64,000 nucleotides of DNA from contig CAZXSK010000005.1 of NCBI GenBank assembly GCA_964642855.1, positions 1 to 64,000 of the forward strand, read 5' to 3'. The position numbers and the translations under genes are program-made. Positions 1 to 8,039 of this stretch are shown here, piece by piece. The notes beneath the pieces are model-generated. The model did no database searches, was not told the origin of the DNA, and saw nothing but the letters and a program-made list of their open reading frames with translations. The DNA is from CAZXSK01 sp964642855 (lineage in GTDB: Bacteria; Planctomycetota; Phycisphaerae; SM23-33). Every line of letters begins with the position of its first letter. Positions within the stretch are counted from its first letter, which is position 1.

Positions 1-22
1 CATGGATATCCAGGGCTCTTTA

Positions 23-51
23 CAGGATACCTAGGAAGCCGAGGTATCCTG
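23..51. repeat. Perfect inverted repeat (10-bp arms)
   Basis: CAGGATACCT at 23-32 and its exact reverse complement AGGTATCCTG at 42-51 flank a 9-nt spacer. Neither side has a T-tract, so a classical terminator is not supported. It could be a terminator remnant or a protein-binding site for a gene lying left of the window. The rest of 1-265 shows no convincing gene. Confidence 0.4.
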
Positions 52-265
52 TGTTAGGGCATGGGGTGTATCGCTGGGACAGGCGCCCGGCCTGTACTGC
101 TGGGACGGGCACACAATGTCGCGCTGACGCCACGGGCCGATTGCGGAGTGTACGCAGTCAGGCCTTCATGTCATCCCGAAGCCTGCGACGTTCAGTTCCT
201 GGGGTCTAACGCGCACGCTGGTCTGATGAGCGTCCGGCCCCACGGTACCCGAGCAGCGGGCGGGT

Positions 266-1114
266 CTACTCGTCCGGATCGTCCGGATCGTCCTGCTTGT
301 CTCCGTCGGCGTCCTTGGGTGCGTCCACGAGCATGGCCGAGCTGCCGAAGTAGAATCGGGAACTTCCTGTTGCCGGTTCCATCTCGAACTCGATCCCCGT
401 CCTATCCGTTGTTGCCTCAATCTTGCCGACCTTGATTTTGATCCACTTGGTCCCGTCTTCCAGGGCCTGTTTGATTCTGGTTGCCTGCAGTTGCGGAATG
501 TCATACCCCTTCGCACGGCCGCCGAGACGAACCCGTCCATCGCGATGGTTGAAGTAAGCGTACAGACTCGCCTTGTCTCCCCTGGCCCACACACTGCAGG
601 AGGATGCACGGACGATGACCGTCACGGCCTTACCCTTCAGGGCGCGGGCGGCTTTGGCGTTGAAGTCACGCACCCATTTCATGGCCTTTTCGTCGTGGGA
701 CGCGGAGAGTTCCTTCGCCTTGTCAAGGTTCTCCTTGCCGATGAGCTTGACGAAGTAGTCGGGGATTCCGTCCTTGTTCTCCTGATCGTCGTCCCGGCCG
801 CCGTCGGTGGCATCGTCGGGGTCGGCCTGGCTGCCGTTGGCGTTGGGGTCTTCGTCGGCATGGTCCTTCTTCAGGAGTTCGATCTCGACGCGCAGGGCAG
901 CGATCTCTGCGTCCCTGGCGGCGAGTTCGCGCTTCAGCCGACTCACCTCGTCGGCGAGTTTCTGGGCCTCCTTCAACTGGGCGACGCGATCGCGCAGCAT
1001 CTTGTTTTCCAACTTCAACTGGCGGACCTCCGGGGAGTCCTTGGCCATGCAGAAGGAGGCCGTCGCCAGTATTGCAGCCAGGACGACCGGAGCAGACAAC
1101 GGGCGCAGAGACAT
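266..1114 (-). CDS. Secreted coiled-coil protein of unknown function
   Basis: A 282-residue protein. The start is the ATG at 1114, with AAGGAA about 6 nt upstream and a clean signal peptide (residues about 1-24, ending FCMA) directly after it. A longer in-frame start would put 40 unlikely residues before the signal peptide. Residues about 30-85 are a heptad-like charged coiled coil, followed by an Asp/Asn-rich linker (about 90-115) and a mixed C-terminal domain (about 120-265) with a very acidic tail. No family was recognised. Export to the periplasm or surface is inferred from the signal peptide. Confidence 0.75.
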   Translation of the reverse strand: MSLRPLSAPVVLAAILATASFCMAKDSPEVRQLKLENKMLRDRVAQLKEAQKLADEVSRLKRELAARDAEIAALRVEIELLKKDHADEDPNANGSQADPDDATDGGRDDDQENKDGIPDYFVKLIGKENLDKAKELSASHDEKAMKWVRDFNAKAARALKGKAVTVIVRASSCSVWARGDKASLYAYFNHRDGRVRLGGRAKGYDIPQLQATRIKQALEDGTKWIKIKVGKIEATTDRTGIEFEMEPATGSSRFYFGSSAMLVDAPKDADGDKQDDPDDPDE

Positions 1115-1209
1115 ATCCAGTTCCTTTCGGATCAGACGTACACAGTTCCCTAGACTCGGATGTGTTGCCGGGCAGGGCCACCCCACGATGGTGCCCGCCC
1201 TGTCGGATT

Positions 1210-1506
1210 CTACCACAAACCGTCCACCCTGCAAGCCCCAGCGGGAGGGGAGCAGATGGAGAAGCGCTTTCGATCACGGCATGGCAAACAGGTCGCCGGG
1301 ATATCGCACGTTGCGGAAATCGAGGGGTCCAGCGCATCGGGCGGGAGCCCATCCCTTGCGCCTCGGGGAGAGGTGGCCTGGTCCGAAGTGCAAACAAGGC
1401 CCCCGGTGAAGACCCTGGGCGAGACGCTCTCGGGGTTGCCCTGACAGCCGGCGAGAAGTAGACTTCCCGCCAGAAGAACCTGAGGGGCAAATCGTGACGC
1501 GGTCAT
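1210..1506 (-). CDS. Possible small lipoprotein
   Basis: A 98-residue reading frame starting at ATG 1506 with AGGAG 6 nt upstream. The N-terminus is a textbook lipoprotein signal (MTASRFAPQVLLAGSLLLAGC, lipobox LAGC at residues 18-21). The downstream part is Cys/Pro/Arg-rich and resembles no family, so the mature part may be frameshifted or degenerate. Its start lies only 32 bp from the divergent start at 1539, so each gene's promoter would have to sit inside the other. The start region is convincing; the C-terminal half is not. Confidence 0.4.
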   Translation of the reverse strand: MTASRFAPQVLLAGSLLLAGCQGNPESVSPRVFTGGLVCTSDQATSPRGARDGLPPDALDPSISATCDIPATCLPCRDRKRFSICSPPAGACRVDGLW

Positions 1507-1538
1507 GCTTTTCTCCTGTATCTCCAATTGAGGACGCT

Positions 1539-2546
1539 ATGGTCTTGTGGCACTTCATTCCAGCTGTCGCACGTCTCCGCCGGGGTCGAGCGCCTGTTGG
1601 CGGGATTCTTCCCGGGCTGGCGGTGGCTGCGATGCTGACCGGTCTGGCGGGTGGGTGCGTGTCTCGTGAGCAGTTGATCCGAGAGCGTGCGGAGAAGCTC
1701 ATCAAGCCGGCGTCGATGCCCTACGCGCTGACGCAGAAGCTCGCGGTCGACGCGGCGAAGCTGAAGCGTGAGGGACGCATCCAGCAGGATCTCCGCCTGC
1801 CGGGCTTCCAGGGACGGAAGATCGCCGTGTGGGTGATGAACTCCCGCAAAAACGGCGTGCCTCGCGGCACGGTGGTGCTGCTGCATCCGCTGCTGACGGG
1901 CAAGAGCTGGCTGTTTGACCACGGAGAAGAGCTCGCCCGCCGCGGATGGGACGTGGTGCTGCCCGATCTGCCCGCCCACGGCATGAGCGACGGGCCTTAC
2001 GTGACCTGGGGCGCCAAGGAGAAGTACGACGTCCAGGCCGTGGTCGATGCCCTGCTGGCCAGCGATTCGATCGCCCAGCCGCTGTACGTCGCCGGCTCGT
2101 CGCTGGGGGGCATGGTGGCAATCCAGTATGCCGCGCTGGACGACCGGTGCCAGGGCGTGCTGGCAATCGCGCCGCCGATCGACTTCCGCACGATCAGCCG
2201 GCGGATATTGATGTTGGACTTGCCCGGCCAGTACGAGGACGCCCTGGCGAAGGCAGCCGAGATGGCGGACTTCGACCCCAACGAGGCGTCGTCACTGAAG
2301 GCGGCCCGGCAGTTGGACTGCCCGTTGATTGTCGCCCAGGGGTTCCTGGACTTCATCGTGCCCTACGACTGGGCGAAGAAGATCACGGACGCACCGGCCG
2401 GGCCGAGCAGGCTGATCACGCTGCCGGTGCACGGGCACGCAGCGGAGTTGGGCCGGCCTGGCTGGCTTGCCGACCGCATCGACGAATTGGTCGAGATGTC
2501 CCAGGCCGACCAGGCCCCACCCCCCACCACCGATGATCCGGGCTGA
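1539..2546 (+). CDS. Alpha/beta-hydrolase lipoprotein
   Basis: A 335-residue predicted lipoprotein of the alpha/beta-hydrolase fold (serine aminopeptidase/monoglyceride-lipase-like). The ATG at 1539 is chosen because GAGGA lies 5 nt upstream; an in-frame start exists at 1494. The signal ends in LAGGC (Cys40). The fold is shown by the strand VVLLHPLLTG near 112-121, the nucleophile elbow GSSLG (Ser188), LDFIVP as the acid loop and the terminal PVHGHAAEL as the His loop. It probably hydrolyses an ester or amide at the membrane surface. The substrate cannot be told from sequence. Confidence 0.85.
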   Translation: MVLWHFIPAVARLRRGRAPVGGILPGLAVAAMLTGLAGGCVSREQLIRERAEKLIKPASMPYALTQKLAVDAAKLKREGRIQQDLRLPGFQGRKIAVWVMNSRKNGVPRGTVVLLHPLLTGKSWLFDHGEELARRGWDVVLPDLPAHGMSDGPYVTWGAKEKYDVQAVVDALLASDSIAQPLYVAGSSLGGMVAIQYAALDDRCQGVLAIAPPIDFRTISRRILMLDLPGQYEDALAKAAEMADFDPNEASSLKAARQLDCPLIVAQGFLDFIVPYDWAKKITDAPAGPSRLITLPVHGHAAELGRPGWLADRIDELVEMSQADQAPPPTTDDPG

Positions 2547-2684
2547 GGGCGTAGCGGGCAGGTGCGGAGTACCCTGGCCTCATGGACGGGACATGAAGCG
2601 AGGAGACGAGGTCCGCGACGAATCGCGGACCCATGGTTCCATCCCGCCTGGGCGAGCGGTTTGGCTCTCTCGACGGGGCCTCGG

Positions 2685-3695
2685 TTACAGCCAGGGGTGC
2701 TCGTGGGGGCCGAAGTTCGCCTGGTAGAACGGCGCGAGGACCTCGCCCGGGGGCACGACCTCGTCGATACGCTTGCGGTCGTCGTCGGAGACCTCGACCT
2801 CAACGGCCCCGAGATTGTCCTCGAGCTGTTCGGGCGTCCTCGGGCCGATGATCGGGCTGGTGATACCCGGCTGGTGCATGTTCCACGCCACCGCCAGCTG
2901 CGAAATGCTGCAATCCTTCTCGCCGGCGATCTGTTCCATGACCTCCAGCAGCCGGAAGCCCTGGTCGGTGAACATGCGGTCCATGCGTTTGCCCTCGCGG
3001 TCGGTCAGGCGGGCGCCCTCGGGCTTGTCCTGCCCGGGTCGGTACTTGCCCGTCAGGAACCCGCCGCCCAGCGGCGACCAGGGGATCAGCGCCATGCCGT
3101 AGGTCTCCGCCATCGGCACCAGCTCGCGCTCGATGCGACGGTCGAGGGGATTGTAGGGCGGCTGGTCGCAGACGATGCGGTTGAGCCCGAACTCCTTGGC
3201 GACCCAGATCGACTCGGTGATCTGCCAGGCTGCGAAGGTACTGGAACCGAGATACCGGACCTTGCCCGAGCGGACGAGATCGTCCAGGGCGCGGAGCGTT
3301 TCATCGATGGGGATATCCGCGCTGGGCCGGTGAAGCTGGTAGAGATCGATCCAGTCGGTCTGCAGCCGGCGGAGGGAGTCTTCGCAGGCCTGGATGATGT
3401 GCTTCCGGCTGGTGCCCTGCATGTTGGGATCGTCGTCGTCCATGCGGCCGAAGACCTTCGTCGCCAGGACGATCCGGTCGCGCTTGCCGTTGCGTTTGAG
3501 TGCCTCTCCGACGGCCTGCTCGCTGGAACCGCGTGAGTAGACGTCGGCGGTATCCAGGAAGTTGACGCCGGCATCGATGGCGCGGTCGATCATGTTGCAG
3601 CTGGTGTCGACGTCGGTCTTGCCGCCGAACATCATGCACCCCAGGCAGATGGGGCTGACCTTCATGCCAGTGCGTCCGAAGTTACGATACTCCAT
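2685..3695 (-). CDS. Aldo/keto reductase
   Basis: A 337-residue NAD(P)H-dependent aldo/keto reductase (YajO/YghZ-like TIM barrel), full length. The start at 3695 has AAGGAGA about 8 nt upstream. The catalytic tetrad is visible: Asp in NFLDTADVY, Tyr in the same motif, Lys in LATKVFG and His in YQLHRPS. The C-terminal cofactor region PIIGPRTPEQLEDNL is typical. It probably reduces sugar-derived or reactive carbonyls in the cytoplasm. It stands alone between an intergenic region and the hydrolase. A TATACT at 3761-3766 on its strand could be the -10 element, but no good -35 accompanies it. Confidence 0.93.
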   Translation of the reverse strand: MEYRNFGRTGMKVSPICLGCMMFGGKTDVDTSCNMIDRAIDAGVNFLDTADVYSRGSSEQAVGEALKRNGKRDRIVLATKVFGRMDDDDPNMQGTSRKHIIQACEDSLRRLQTDWIDLYQLHRPSADIPIDETLRALDDLVRSGKVRYLGSSTFAAWQITESIWVAKEFGLNRIVCDQPPYNPLDRRIERELVPMAETYGMALIPWSPLGGGFLTGKYRPGQDKPEGARLTDREGKRMDRMFTDQGFRLLEVMEQIAGEKDCSISQLAVAWNMHQPGITSPIIGPRTPEQLEDNLGAVEVEVSDDDRKRIDEVVPPGEVLAPFYQANFGPHEHPWL

Positions 3696-3889
3696 GGGTT
3701 GGTTCTCCTTTCGACTGATGCGACAAGAGGTAAGGCTCTGTCCCCGGCGGTCCTCGTGGAAGTATAGGCGCCGAGGCCGACCAGAGCGGCGCGCCGGGTC
3801 CAATCGCAGGGCGTGGCCTGGGCCCGCCCCGGGCGGGAAAGGAGTTGCCAGGCGTGCCCGGGCGAGGAAGCTCGGCGCGAGCGGAGCGC

Positions 3890-3928
3890 AAAAAAAGTGC
3901 AGGCCTAGCGGGGGGAGACTAGGCCTGC
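3890..3928 (-). terminator. Intrinsic terminator, minus strand
   Basis: GCAGGCCTAG (3899-3908) and CTAGGCCTGC (3919-3928) form a perfect 10-bp stem with a 10-nt loop. On the minus strand the stem is followed after two bases by TTTTTTT. No protein-coding gene ends just upstream on that strand, so it terminates either a small RNA or a leader transcript. Confidence 0.6.
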
Positions 3929-3994
3929 GTAGGCCGACCGGTCAGGGGGAGAACCGGCCGACGTCTTGGGTCGTTTCGCTTCCGGGGAGAAGCG
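3890..3994 (-). ncRNA. Candidate small RNA or leader with three C-rich-loop hairpins
   Basis: Read on the minus strand there are three consecutive hairpins: 3994-3977 (CGCTTC stem, loop TCCCCG), 3960-3935 (8-bp stem, loop TCTCCCCCTG) and 3928-3899 (10-bp perfect stem, loop TCTCCCCCCG), then a T7 tract at 3897-3891. The middle stem pairs fully only on the minus strand, where the plus-strand A-C mismatch becomes U-G. This favours a minus-strand RNA. The loops are complementary to Shine-Dalgarno-like GGGGGAGA/GGAGA. It could be a free sRNA or an attenuator in the leader of the reductase starting at 3695. Confidence 0.4.
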
Positions 3995-4454
3995 GGGAAT
4001 CCCCCCGGGGCTCAGAGGATCCTACCGGAAATCGGAGCTTTTGACTACCAGGAAACTGCCTAAATTTGTCAGGCCCTTCCGGTATATCGGCTCCGTCTGG
4101 CAGGCCTCGGCTCGGAAACGACTCTTTCACCGGTCCAAACGGCGGGGTATGGAGAACCGTTCCCACAAAAGAACAAATCCGCGACTTCCGCGCAACCGAA
4201 TTTGCGGGAATGGCTTACCCAAAGGAGGTTGCACCGCGCGACCTCATGCTCCCTTACGGAAGCTCCCTCCTGGGGCCGCTGGATAGCGGCGACAGCTACC
4301 AACCCGGACAAATGCCAGTTTACGCATCGAGGCAATGCCTGTGTCGCATTTGCGACCTCCAGGGCGGGCTGGCGTGCCTTGCCAAAGGAAAACTTTCCCC
4401 CCGGGAGGAGGCGCGGAAAGTTCCCTCTGCGCCCGGCCGATTTCTTCAGTGAAG

Positions 4455-6047
4455 ATGTCTTCTCCCACGAGCCATCCCTCGGTTGATCAGGATCTCCAGA
4501 TCGCCCGGGCTGCACACCAGGCCGGGCGGATCGGAGAAGCTGCGCGCATCTACCGGCGAATCCTTCGGCAGTCGCCCCGCCACCCCGACGCACTGCGTCT
4601 GCTGGGCATCGCCTGCAGCCAGACCGGGCGCCACGGCCAGGCGGTGGGCCTGCTTCGCCAGGCGATCGATGCTTCCGGTGGATCGGCCGTGCTGTGGTAC
4701 GACCTTGGAACGGCGATGCTCGCCCGGGGCAGACCCGCCCAGGCGGTTCTCTGCCACCGACAGTCGCTGAGGATCGACCCCTCACCGGTCGTGGGCAGCG
4801 CCCTGCTCTCGGCGATGCAGTACTGCTGCGAGGCGACCCCGGAAGAATTCTTTCAAGAGCATCGGGCGTTTGCAGCCCGCCACGCAGCCGGGCTGGCGAA
4901 CGGAACGCCCACCCACGCCAACCCGCCGGACCCCCACCGTCGCCTCCGCGTGGGCCTGGTGTCTCCCGACCTGCGAGAGCACTCGGTGGCGTACTATCTG
5001 GACGCGGTCGTTCGCCATCGCGACCCCGAGGCCGTCGAGATTGTCTGCTACGACTGCGCCCCGTCGGCCGATCCGGTCTCCGCGCGCCTGCAGGCCCTCT
5101 CGGACGGGTGGCGCGATATCTCCAGGCTGTCCGACGCCAATGCCGCAGGCGTGATCCGCGAGGATGGCGTCGATATCCTGATCGACCTGGCCGGGCATAC
5201 CGAGAACAACCGCCTGATGGTCTTCGCCCGCAAACCCGCACCGGTTCAGATGACCTACCTGGGCTACCCGGACACCACCGGCCTGGCGACGATCGACTAT
5301 CGCCTGACCGACGCCGTCGCCGACCCCCCGGGGCTCACCGAGCGCTTCCATAGCGAGTCGCTCCTGCGCCTCTCCCGGGGCTTCCTGTGCTACACCCCGC
5401 CCCGAATGTCGCCCCCGGTCGCCCCGCCACCGAGCCTGACGGCCGGTCGGATTACCTTCGGCTCGTTCAACAATCCCGCGAAGATCGGGCCGGATACCGT
5501 CGAACTCTGGTCGCGCGTGCTGCACGCCGTGGACGGATCCCGGCTGCTGATCAAGGGGAGGGGTTCCAGCGAGGAAGAAACCCGTCGGCGGCTGCGCGAC
5601 TGCTTCGCAACGCACGGGTGCGGTGACCGCGTGGAGTTCCTGCCCCGCACGCCCACCACGGCTGAGCACCTGGCGGTATACGGGCAGGTCGACATCGCCC
5701 TGGACACCATTGGCTACAACGGCACGACCACCACGTGCGAGGCGCTCTGGATGGGCGTACCGGTGATCTCGCTGGTGGGGATCCGTCACGCACAGCGCGT
5801 CGGGGCGAGCATCCTGCAGTCGGCCGGCTTCGCGGACCTGGTCGTGGAAACGCCCGAGGCGTTCATCGCGACCGCAACGGATCTGGCGAAGATCTCGCGC
5901 CTGGCGACCCTGCGCAGCAACCTGCGGCCCCGCGTTCGGGAAAGCGCACTGACCGACGCAACGGGATTCATGCGCAGCTTCGAAAGCGCCCTCCGGCAGG
6001 CGTGGCGCACCTGGTGCAGCCGCCGAAGCTCGCCGTGGCGGGTCTAA
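4455..6047 (+). CDS. TPR / SPINDLY-like O-GlcNAc transferase (GT41)
   Basis: A 530-residue protein. The start is taken at ATG 4455, which gives a normal cytoplasmic N-terminus with no upstream leader. Residues about 10-130 hold tetratricopeptide repeats (ARIYRRILRQ, LLRQAIDASGG, VLCHRQSLRIDP). From about 165 to 515 it matches the C-terminal catalytic part of SPINDLY/OGT proteins: LRVGLVSPDLREHSV, DILIDLAGHTENNRL, VQMTYLGYPDTTGL, ITFGSFNNPAKI, DIALDTIGYNGTTTTCEAL. The family transfers a sugar from a nucleotide-sugar to Ser/Thr of proteins or to surface glycans. It has fewer TPRs than eukaryotic OGT. The acceptor is unknown. Confidence 0.9.
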   Translation: MSSPTSHPSVDQDLQIARAAHQAGRIGEAARIYRRILRQSPRHPDALRLLGIACSQTGRHGQAVGLLRQAIDASGGSAVLWYDLGTAMLARGRPAQAVLCHRQSLRIDPSPVVGSALLSAMQYCCEATPEEFFQEHRAFAARHAAGLANGTPTHANPPDPHRRLRVGLVSPDLREHSVAYYLDAVVRHRDPEAVEIVCYDCAPSADPVSARLQALSDGWRDISRLSDANAAGVIREDGVDILIDLAGHTENNRLMVFARKPAPVQMTYLGYPDTTGLATIDYRLTDAVADPPGLTERFHSESLLRLSRGFLCYTPPRMSPPVAPPPSLTAGRITFGSFNNPAKIGPDTVELWSRVLHAVDGSRLLIKGRGSSEEETRRRLRDCFATHGCGDRVEFLPRTPTTAEHLAVYGQVDIALDTIGYNGTTTTCEALWMGVPVISLVGIRHAQRVGASILQSAGFADLVVETPEAFIATATDLAKISRLATLRSNLRPRVRESALTDATGFMRSFESALRQAWRTWCSRRSSPWRV

Positions 6048-6101
6048 GCCCCGCAGGACGGCCTCCGCCCTGCTGCAGCGATTCTCCCGCCGGCGCTGCG
6101 G

Positions 6102-7709
6102 TCACTGCGTGAAGACGAGGTCCGCAAACAGCGTCGCCGACCAGCCGTAGTCGAAGATCACCTGGTGGAACGGGTTGGACGGATCGTTGACGCCCTTCCG
6201 CGGCAGCTCGGGCGGGTCGGTTTCCCGGCGGTCATCGTAGAACTCGAAGAACGTCCCGAACTGCTCGTAGCATCGCTCGAGCTCGTCCAGCGTGGCGTGG
6301 CGTATGCGGCTGGCGACGTCGTCGAGACCCGAGCGCTCGAACCCGTAGGCGATCAGCCAGTTGATGTTCACCCACACCGGCCCCCGCCACATGTCCTTGC
6401 TGTAGTGCTCGCTGTCACCGGCTGCGATGGACGCCACCGGCAGCGGCGTGCCGAAGGTGTCGGGATTGTCGAGGTGCTCAGCCAGCCGCTGGGCCTGTCG
6501 CGGCGAGGCGGCTCCGCAGATCAGCGGCAGGAACCCGGCCGAGGACATCACGCCGGTCTTCTCGCCCGTCGCGGCGACGCAGTCGACGTAGATCCCCTGC
6601 CGGTCGTCCCACATCCTCCGGTTGATCGCGTCGGACAGGGCGAGGTACCGCTCGGTCCACTCTCCGGACTCCACCGGCCTATCCAGCGTGTGGGCCAGGT
6701 GGGCGAGGATCTCGCACTCCAGCGCCAGGTACGAGGCGAAATCCACCGCCTCCAGGGGCCCGGGGACCTCGAACCGCGTGGAGTTGTCCATGCCCGACTC
6801 GTCGCACTTGTTGTTGGCGTTGTCGGAGGTGTTCCATCCGGGCAGACCGGACGGCTCGAGGCTGCGATGATTGATGTCCCACTGCACGTACGCCGAGAGC
6901 CTGGGGTACACCTCCGCCAGCCAGTCGTCGTCGGTTTCGATGCGATCGACCATCATCACGCCCAGCGCCAGCACCGGCGGCTGGGTGATCGACGAGACGC
7001 CGTCGGGCGAGATCATGTGGGAGATCTTCCCGTCGCCGGCCTGGCTGTCGAGCACGGCCAGGATCATCTCGCGCGCCAGCGCGACATCGACGTGCCGGAA
7101 TCCGATGGCGTGGAAGGCGCTGTCCCAAAGCCACATCGCCCGGTGAGGCCAGCGGTCCGGCGTGGTCCACCGATGGGCGATGGCGCCCCGGGGCGAGCAG
7201 ACCTGCGTTTTCATCTGGCTGAGGGCCTTGACCAGCGCACGCCGGCGAAGCGGCGAGAGACCGCCCGGAAGCTCACGGGCCTCCAGCCAGGCGCGACGGT
7301 CGATGAGGGCAGCCTGGAGGGGAGCGTCGAGCTTGTCGGGGTCGATCAGCCCGGCCGGGGCGACGAGCGTTCGACCGTCGCGGGTGGCCAGTTCGATTCC
7401 GTCGCCGGCTGAGAGCACCTCGCAGGGCCCGTCGACGCGCAGGTGGTGGGCGTCGAGAAAGGCTGCCCGTGTCAGGCCCGCGTCGGTTTCGATCTCCAGG
7501 AAGTCTCCGGCCAGGGTGGTGCGCAGGGGCTTGCCCCCGAAGCGCAGCTCAGCCCGGGCGGGCAGCACGAGCGAAAGCCCCACGTCGTCGAAGCGCGTCC
7601 GGGCGACCAGGCCCTTGTCGTAGTCGGTCGGGCCGTCCAGTGCGGAGAAGGCCAGAAGCTGTCCCCCGCCGTAGACATCCAGCACGTTTTCGTTCATCGG
7701 ATCGATCAT
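6102..7709 (-). CDS. GH63-like glycoside hydrolase
   Basis: A 535-residue (alpha/alpha)6-barrel glycosidase of the GH63/trehalase-like type. The start at ATG 7709 has GGAG 6 nt upstream. Diagnostic parts are MWLWDSAFHAIGFRHVD (the acid-bearing WDS motif), GLPGWNTSDNANNKCDESG, and WRGPVWVNINWLI with FEFYDD near the C-terminus. Related enzymes hydrolyse alpha-glucosides, mannosylglycerate or glucosylglycerate. No signal peptide is seen, so it probably acts in the cytoplasm. It lies 19 nt downstream of the sulfatase remnant on the same strand, consistent with a former polysaccharide-use operon. Confidence 0.82.
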   Translation of the reverse strand: MIDPMNENVLDVYGGGQLLAFSALDGPTDYDKGLVARTRFDDVGLSLVLPARAELRFGGKPLRTTLAGDFLEIETDAGLTRAAFLDAHHLRVDGPCEVLSAGDGIELATRDGRTLVAPAGLIDPDKLDAPLQAALIDRRAWLEARELPGGLSPLRRRALVKALSQMKTQVCSPRGAIAHRWTTPDRWPHRAMWLWDSAFHAIGFRHVDVALAREMILAVLDSQAGDGKISHMISPDGVSSITQPPVLALGVMMVDRIETDDDWLAEVYPRLSAYVQWDINHRSLEPSGLPGWNTSDNANNKCDESGMDNSTRFEVPGPLEAVDFASYLALECEILAHLAHTLDRPVESGEWTERYLALSDAINRRMWDDRQGIYVDCVAATGEKTGVMSSAGFLPLICGAASPRQAQRLAEHLDNPDTFGTPLPVASIAAGDSEHYSKDMWRGPVWVNINWLIAYGFERSGLDDVASRIRHATLDELERCYEQFGTFFEFYDDRRETDPPELPRKGVNDPSNPFHQVIFDYGWSATLFADLVFTQ

Positions 7710-7728
7710 GAGCAACTCCGCGGTCGGA

Positions 7729-7905
7729 TCAGAGGTAGTTCTTCCTGCCCTGGCGGGCGCGATCGGCGATCAGCGAGGTCGGGACCTTGCCATCGGCCAG
7801 GCGGTCCAGGTGGGGCGTGCGGACGTCGGGGTGTCCCTGGCAGCCGAGGACCTTGGCGTTGTGCTGGTCGGAGAGAATGAACAGAACGTTGGGTCGGTCG
7901 GGCAT
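7729..7905 (-). pseudogene. Sulfatase remnant (N-terminus joined to a short tail)
   Basis: A 58-codon frame starting at ATG 7905. Residues 1-39 are an unmistakable type I sulfatase N-terminus: RPNVLFILSDQHNAKVLGCQ with the metal-binding Asp, then HPDVRTPHLDRLADG. The frame then jumps to KVPTSLIADRARQGRKNYL and stops. About 400 residues of a normal sulfatase are missing, including the C/S-X-P-S-R formylglycine site, so it cannot be active. An internal in-frame deletion is the simplest reading. An assembly error is the alternative. Confidence 0.75.
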
Positions 7906-8039
7906 GGGTTGGCGTTCCTCGCACTGCCGTCAAGGTCGGCGTCGTCGTGTTCATCATGGACATTCGCGGCAGAACTGCTACACTGCCTCACTCCTGACAA
8001 GAAGCTAGCGTCCGACACTGCAGACGGCAAGGACCGAGC

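Larger units (their letters stand above)
3696..4454. other. Long non-coding stretch with structured elements
   Basis: About 760 bases without a supported gene. It holds the leader of the aldo/keto reductase, three tandem hairpins with G-rich loops and a terminator (3890-3994), and a hairpin AACTTTCC (4391-4398)/GGAAAGTT (4415-4422) just before the TPR gene. A 128-codon plus frame (4066-4452) ends 2 nt before that gene, but its composition does not look protein-like and it is not called. AAAGGAGG near 4220 has no well-placed start codon. Confidence 0.5.

Noticed and set aside
4190..4340. Possible cyclic-di-GMP-type riboswitch on the minus strand (GGTAGC and GCAAA-like pieces)
   Set aside because: Individual short motifs occur, but not in the order or pairing expected of the GEMM fold.
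4066..4452. Plus-strand 128-codon frame ending 2 nt before the TPR gene
   Set aside because: The close spacing is tempting, but there is no ribosome-binding site at its start and the sequence looks like translated non-coding DNA.
4069..5241. Minus-strand Arg/Gly/Pro-rich frame of 390 codons
   Set aside because: Runs antisense to the TPR/GT41 gene and has the Arg/Pro composition of a shadow frame.
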